A stretch of 64,000 nt of DNA from Curtobacterium sp. MCSS17_007 (GTDB lineage Bacteria > Actinomycetota > Actinomycetes > Actinomycetales > Microbacteriaceae). The stretch's first letter is position 1. Each line of letters opens with the position of its first letter. Positions 62,943 through 64,000 of the stretch are shown here, piece by piece. Location of the stretch: contig NZ_CP126257.1 in NCBI RefSeq assembly GCF_003234175.2, positions 1,612,001 through 1,676,000 of the forward strand, in the 5' to 3' direction. The notes below the pieces were generated by a model. It saw only the letters and a program-made list of their open reading frames with translations, searched no databases and was not told the DNA's origin. The position numbers and the translations under genes are program-made.

Positions 62943-63152
62943 TCACCGTCCGCGCGGACGGTCCTGCAGGCGCCACCAGGCGGTCTCGGCCAGCTCGGGG
63001 CCGGTGTAGACGCCGTGCTGGGTGCGGCGGGACTCGGTGAGCGAGAACCGACGCAGGCGGTAGCCGCCGCCGAAGCGGTCGATGATCGCCTCGGGCGAGG
63101 ACTCGGGTGTGCGCTTCACGAGCCACGTGCGGTCGTCGACGGGCTCGATCAC
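62943..63152 (-). CDS. Small conserved-looking hypothetical protein (69 aa)
   Basis: The 69-residue basic product contains VDDRTWLVKRTPESSPEAII and GVYTGPELAETAWWRLQ, with two adjacent tryptophans near the end. The frame has coding-like third-position GC and ends 88 bases upstream of ndh. The GTG at 63152 is the only reasonable in-frame start, but no good Shine-Dalgarno is visible. Function is unknown; it lies just downstream of the helicase gene and may be co-transcribed with it. Confidence 0.55.
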   Translation of the reverse strand: MIEPVDDRTWLVKRTPESSPEAIIDRFGGGYRLRRFSLTESRRTQHGVYTGPELAETAWWRLQDRPRGR

Positions 63153-63195
63153 GCGGGGACCCCGGACCGTTCCGTCATCGCGCCCGGGCCCGCTG

Positions 63196-64000
63196 TCACC
63201 GGCGGCCGCCGATGCGGGAGCGCAGCACGTCGATGCGCTTCTGGATCTGCTCGATGCTCGCCTGCGCGACGGCCGGTCCGCCGCTGATGCGCCGGAGTTC
63301 GGCGTGGATCGCGCCGTGCGGCTCGTTCGAGTGGCGCGACCAGATCGACACGAGCCGTGCGAGCTCGGTCCGCTGCTCCTTGAGCGTCTGGTACATCGGG
63401 CGCGCCTCGTCCTGCTTCGGCTTGGGCAGGCCGTCCTTCGCGGCGCGGCCCCGCGACCGCTTCGCCTGCGAGGCCTGGCGGGCCCGCAGCAGGTCGCGCA
63501 CCTGGTCGGGTTCGAGCAGTCCCGGTATCCCGATGAAGTCGAGCTCCTCGAGCGAACCGACCTCGCCACCGGTGCCGAACTCACCGCCGTCGTAGAGCAC
63601 CCGGTCGAAGGAGGCCTGCGAGTCGAGCGCCTCGAACGGCTGCACCTCGAGCAGGCTCTCGGACGCCCGGTCCTCCTTGTTCGCCTCGGCGACCATGGCG
63701 TCCTCGGGGTTGTACATCCCGTCGTCGGCGTCCTTCGGCCGGTCGAGGGCGTGGTCCCGCTCGAGCTCGAGCGACGCGGCGAGGGCCATGAGCCCGGGCA
63801 CGCTCGGGAGGAAGACGCTCGCGGTCTCACCGCGGCGGCGCGCCCGCACGAAGCGGCCGATCACCTGGGCGAAGAACAGCGGCGTGCTCGCACTCGTGGC
63901 GTACACGCCGACGCAGAGCCGGGGCACGTCGACACCTTCGGACACCATGCGGACGGCGACCATCCAGCGCGAGGTGTCCTCCGAGTACGCCTGGATGCGG
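63196..64000 (-). CDS. DEAD/DEAH-box helicase, C-terminal part (cut by window edge)
   Basis: The last 268 or so residues of a superfamily 2 helicase are present. MVSEGVDVPRLCVGVYAT (motif V region) and FFAQVIGRFVRARRRGE (motif VI with an arginine finger) belong to the second RecA-like domain. A charged linker and a C-terminal coiled-coil-like tail (IEQIQKRIDVLRSRIGGRR) follow. The N-terminal ATP-binding part lies beyond position 64000. The pattern fits the XPB/type III restriction-like helicases common in Microbacteriaceae. Confidence 0.88.
   Translation of the reverse strand, partial: RIQAYSEDTSRWMVAVRMVSEGVDVPRLCVGVYATSASTPLFFAQVIGRFVRARRRGETASVFLPSVPGLMALAASLELERDHALDRPKDADDGMYNPEDAMVAEANKEDRASESLLEVQPFEALDSQASFDRVLYDGGEFGTGGEVGSLEELDFIGIPGLLEPDQVRDLLRARQASQAKRSRGRAAKDGLPKPKQDEARPMYQTLKEQRTELARLVSIWSRHSNEPHGAIHAELRRISGGPAVAQASIEQIQKRIDVLRSRIGGRR

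Overview
The window is very GC-rich with strong G/C third-position bias. It carries several actinobacterial markers: the mycothiol ligase MshC, RbpA, the PafB/PafC pair, a di-heme QcrC in a ctaE-qcrCAB cluster beside trpD, and an HspR-type HAIR operator. Gene content and many protein features fit the family Microbacteriaceae, plausibly Curtobacterium; the genus is an inference. No phage, insertion sequence, CRISPR array or rRNA was seen. Most of the window is a chromosomal backbone with accessory genes between conserved blocks.

Layout. 1-4.8 kb: a stress-regulated ClpC-type unfoldase, a long gene-poor interval, a small hypothetical gene and a secreted GH6 glycosidase. 4.9-19.2 kb: a + strand housekeeping block of apt, thrS, a HIT protein, pdxST, yebC, ruvCAB, yajC-secDF, a rhodanese and rel. 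19.2-27.2 kb: accessory metabolism, with an AbiEi-like protein, a ROK kinase and deoC on the - strand, a coupled SDR/SGNH/membrane operon, a stealth-type phosphotransferase and a metallophosphoesterase. 27.4-32.8 kb: the respiratory ctaE-qcrCAB cluster divergent from trpD.

33.0-37.9 kb: a glycerol/dihydroxyacetone island. glpF-glpK are divergent from dhaK-dhaL-dhaM around a regulatory region holding two identical palindromes. Glycerol enters through GlpF and is phosphorylated by GlpK; dihydroxyacetone is phosphorylated by DhaKL with phosphate relayed through DhaM. 38-44.2 kb: small accessory genes, an orphan Cys-containing peptide, two dehydrogenases, a cupin, a Nudix hydrolase, an NfeD/SPFH membrane pair and rbpA. 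44.3-54.3 kb: a - strand run of lnt, helY, tatC, pafC, pafB, an FKBP lipoprotein, trmI and a HAD phosphatase. 54.4-64 kb: PAC2, mshC-uppP, an M20 peptidase, tRNA-Leu(GAG), a formaldehyde-dehydrogenase-like gene pair, ndh, a small hypothetical gene and the 3' part of a helicase gene cut by the window edge.

Two genome-style features recur. Many genes have a TAGGCT/TAGACT/TAGGAT/TAGCGT-like -10 box 6-8 bases before the start codon with no Shine-Dalgarno, which suggests leaderless transcripts. A family of near-identical long palindromes with the core GGGAGGCGCG (one copy has TGGAGGCGCG) sits at the 3' ends of genes at five places. The clearest regulatory finding is the SigH-like promoter plus HAIR operator before clpC, which also moves that gene's start codon.
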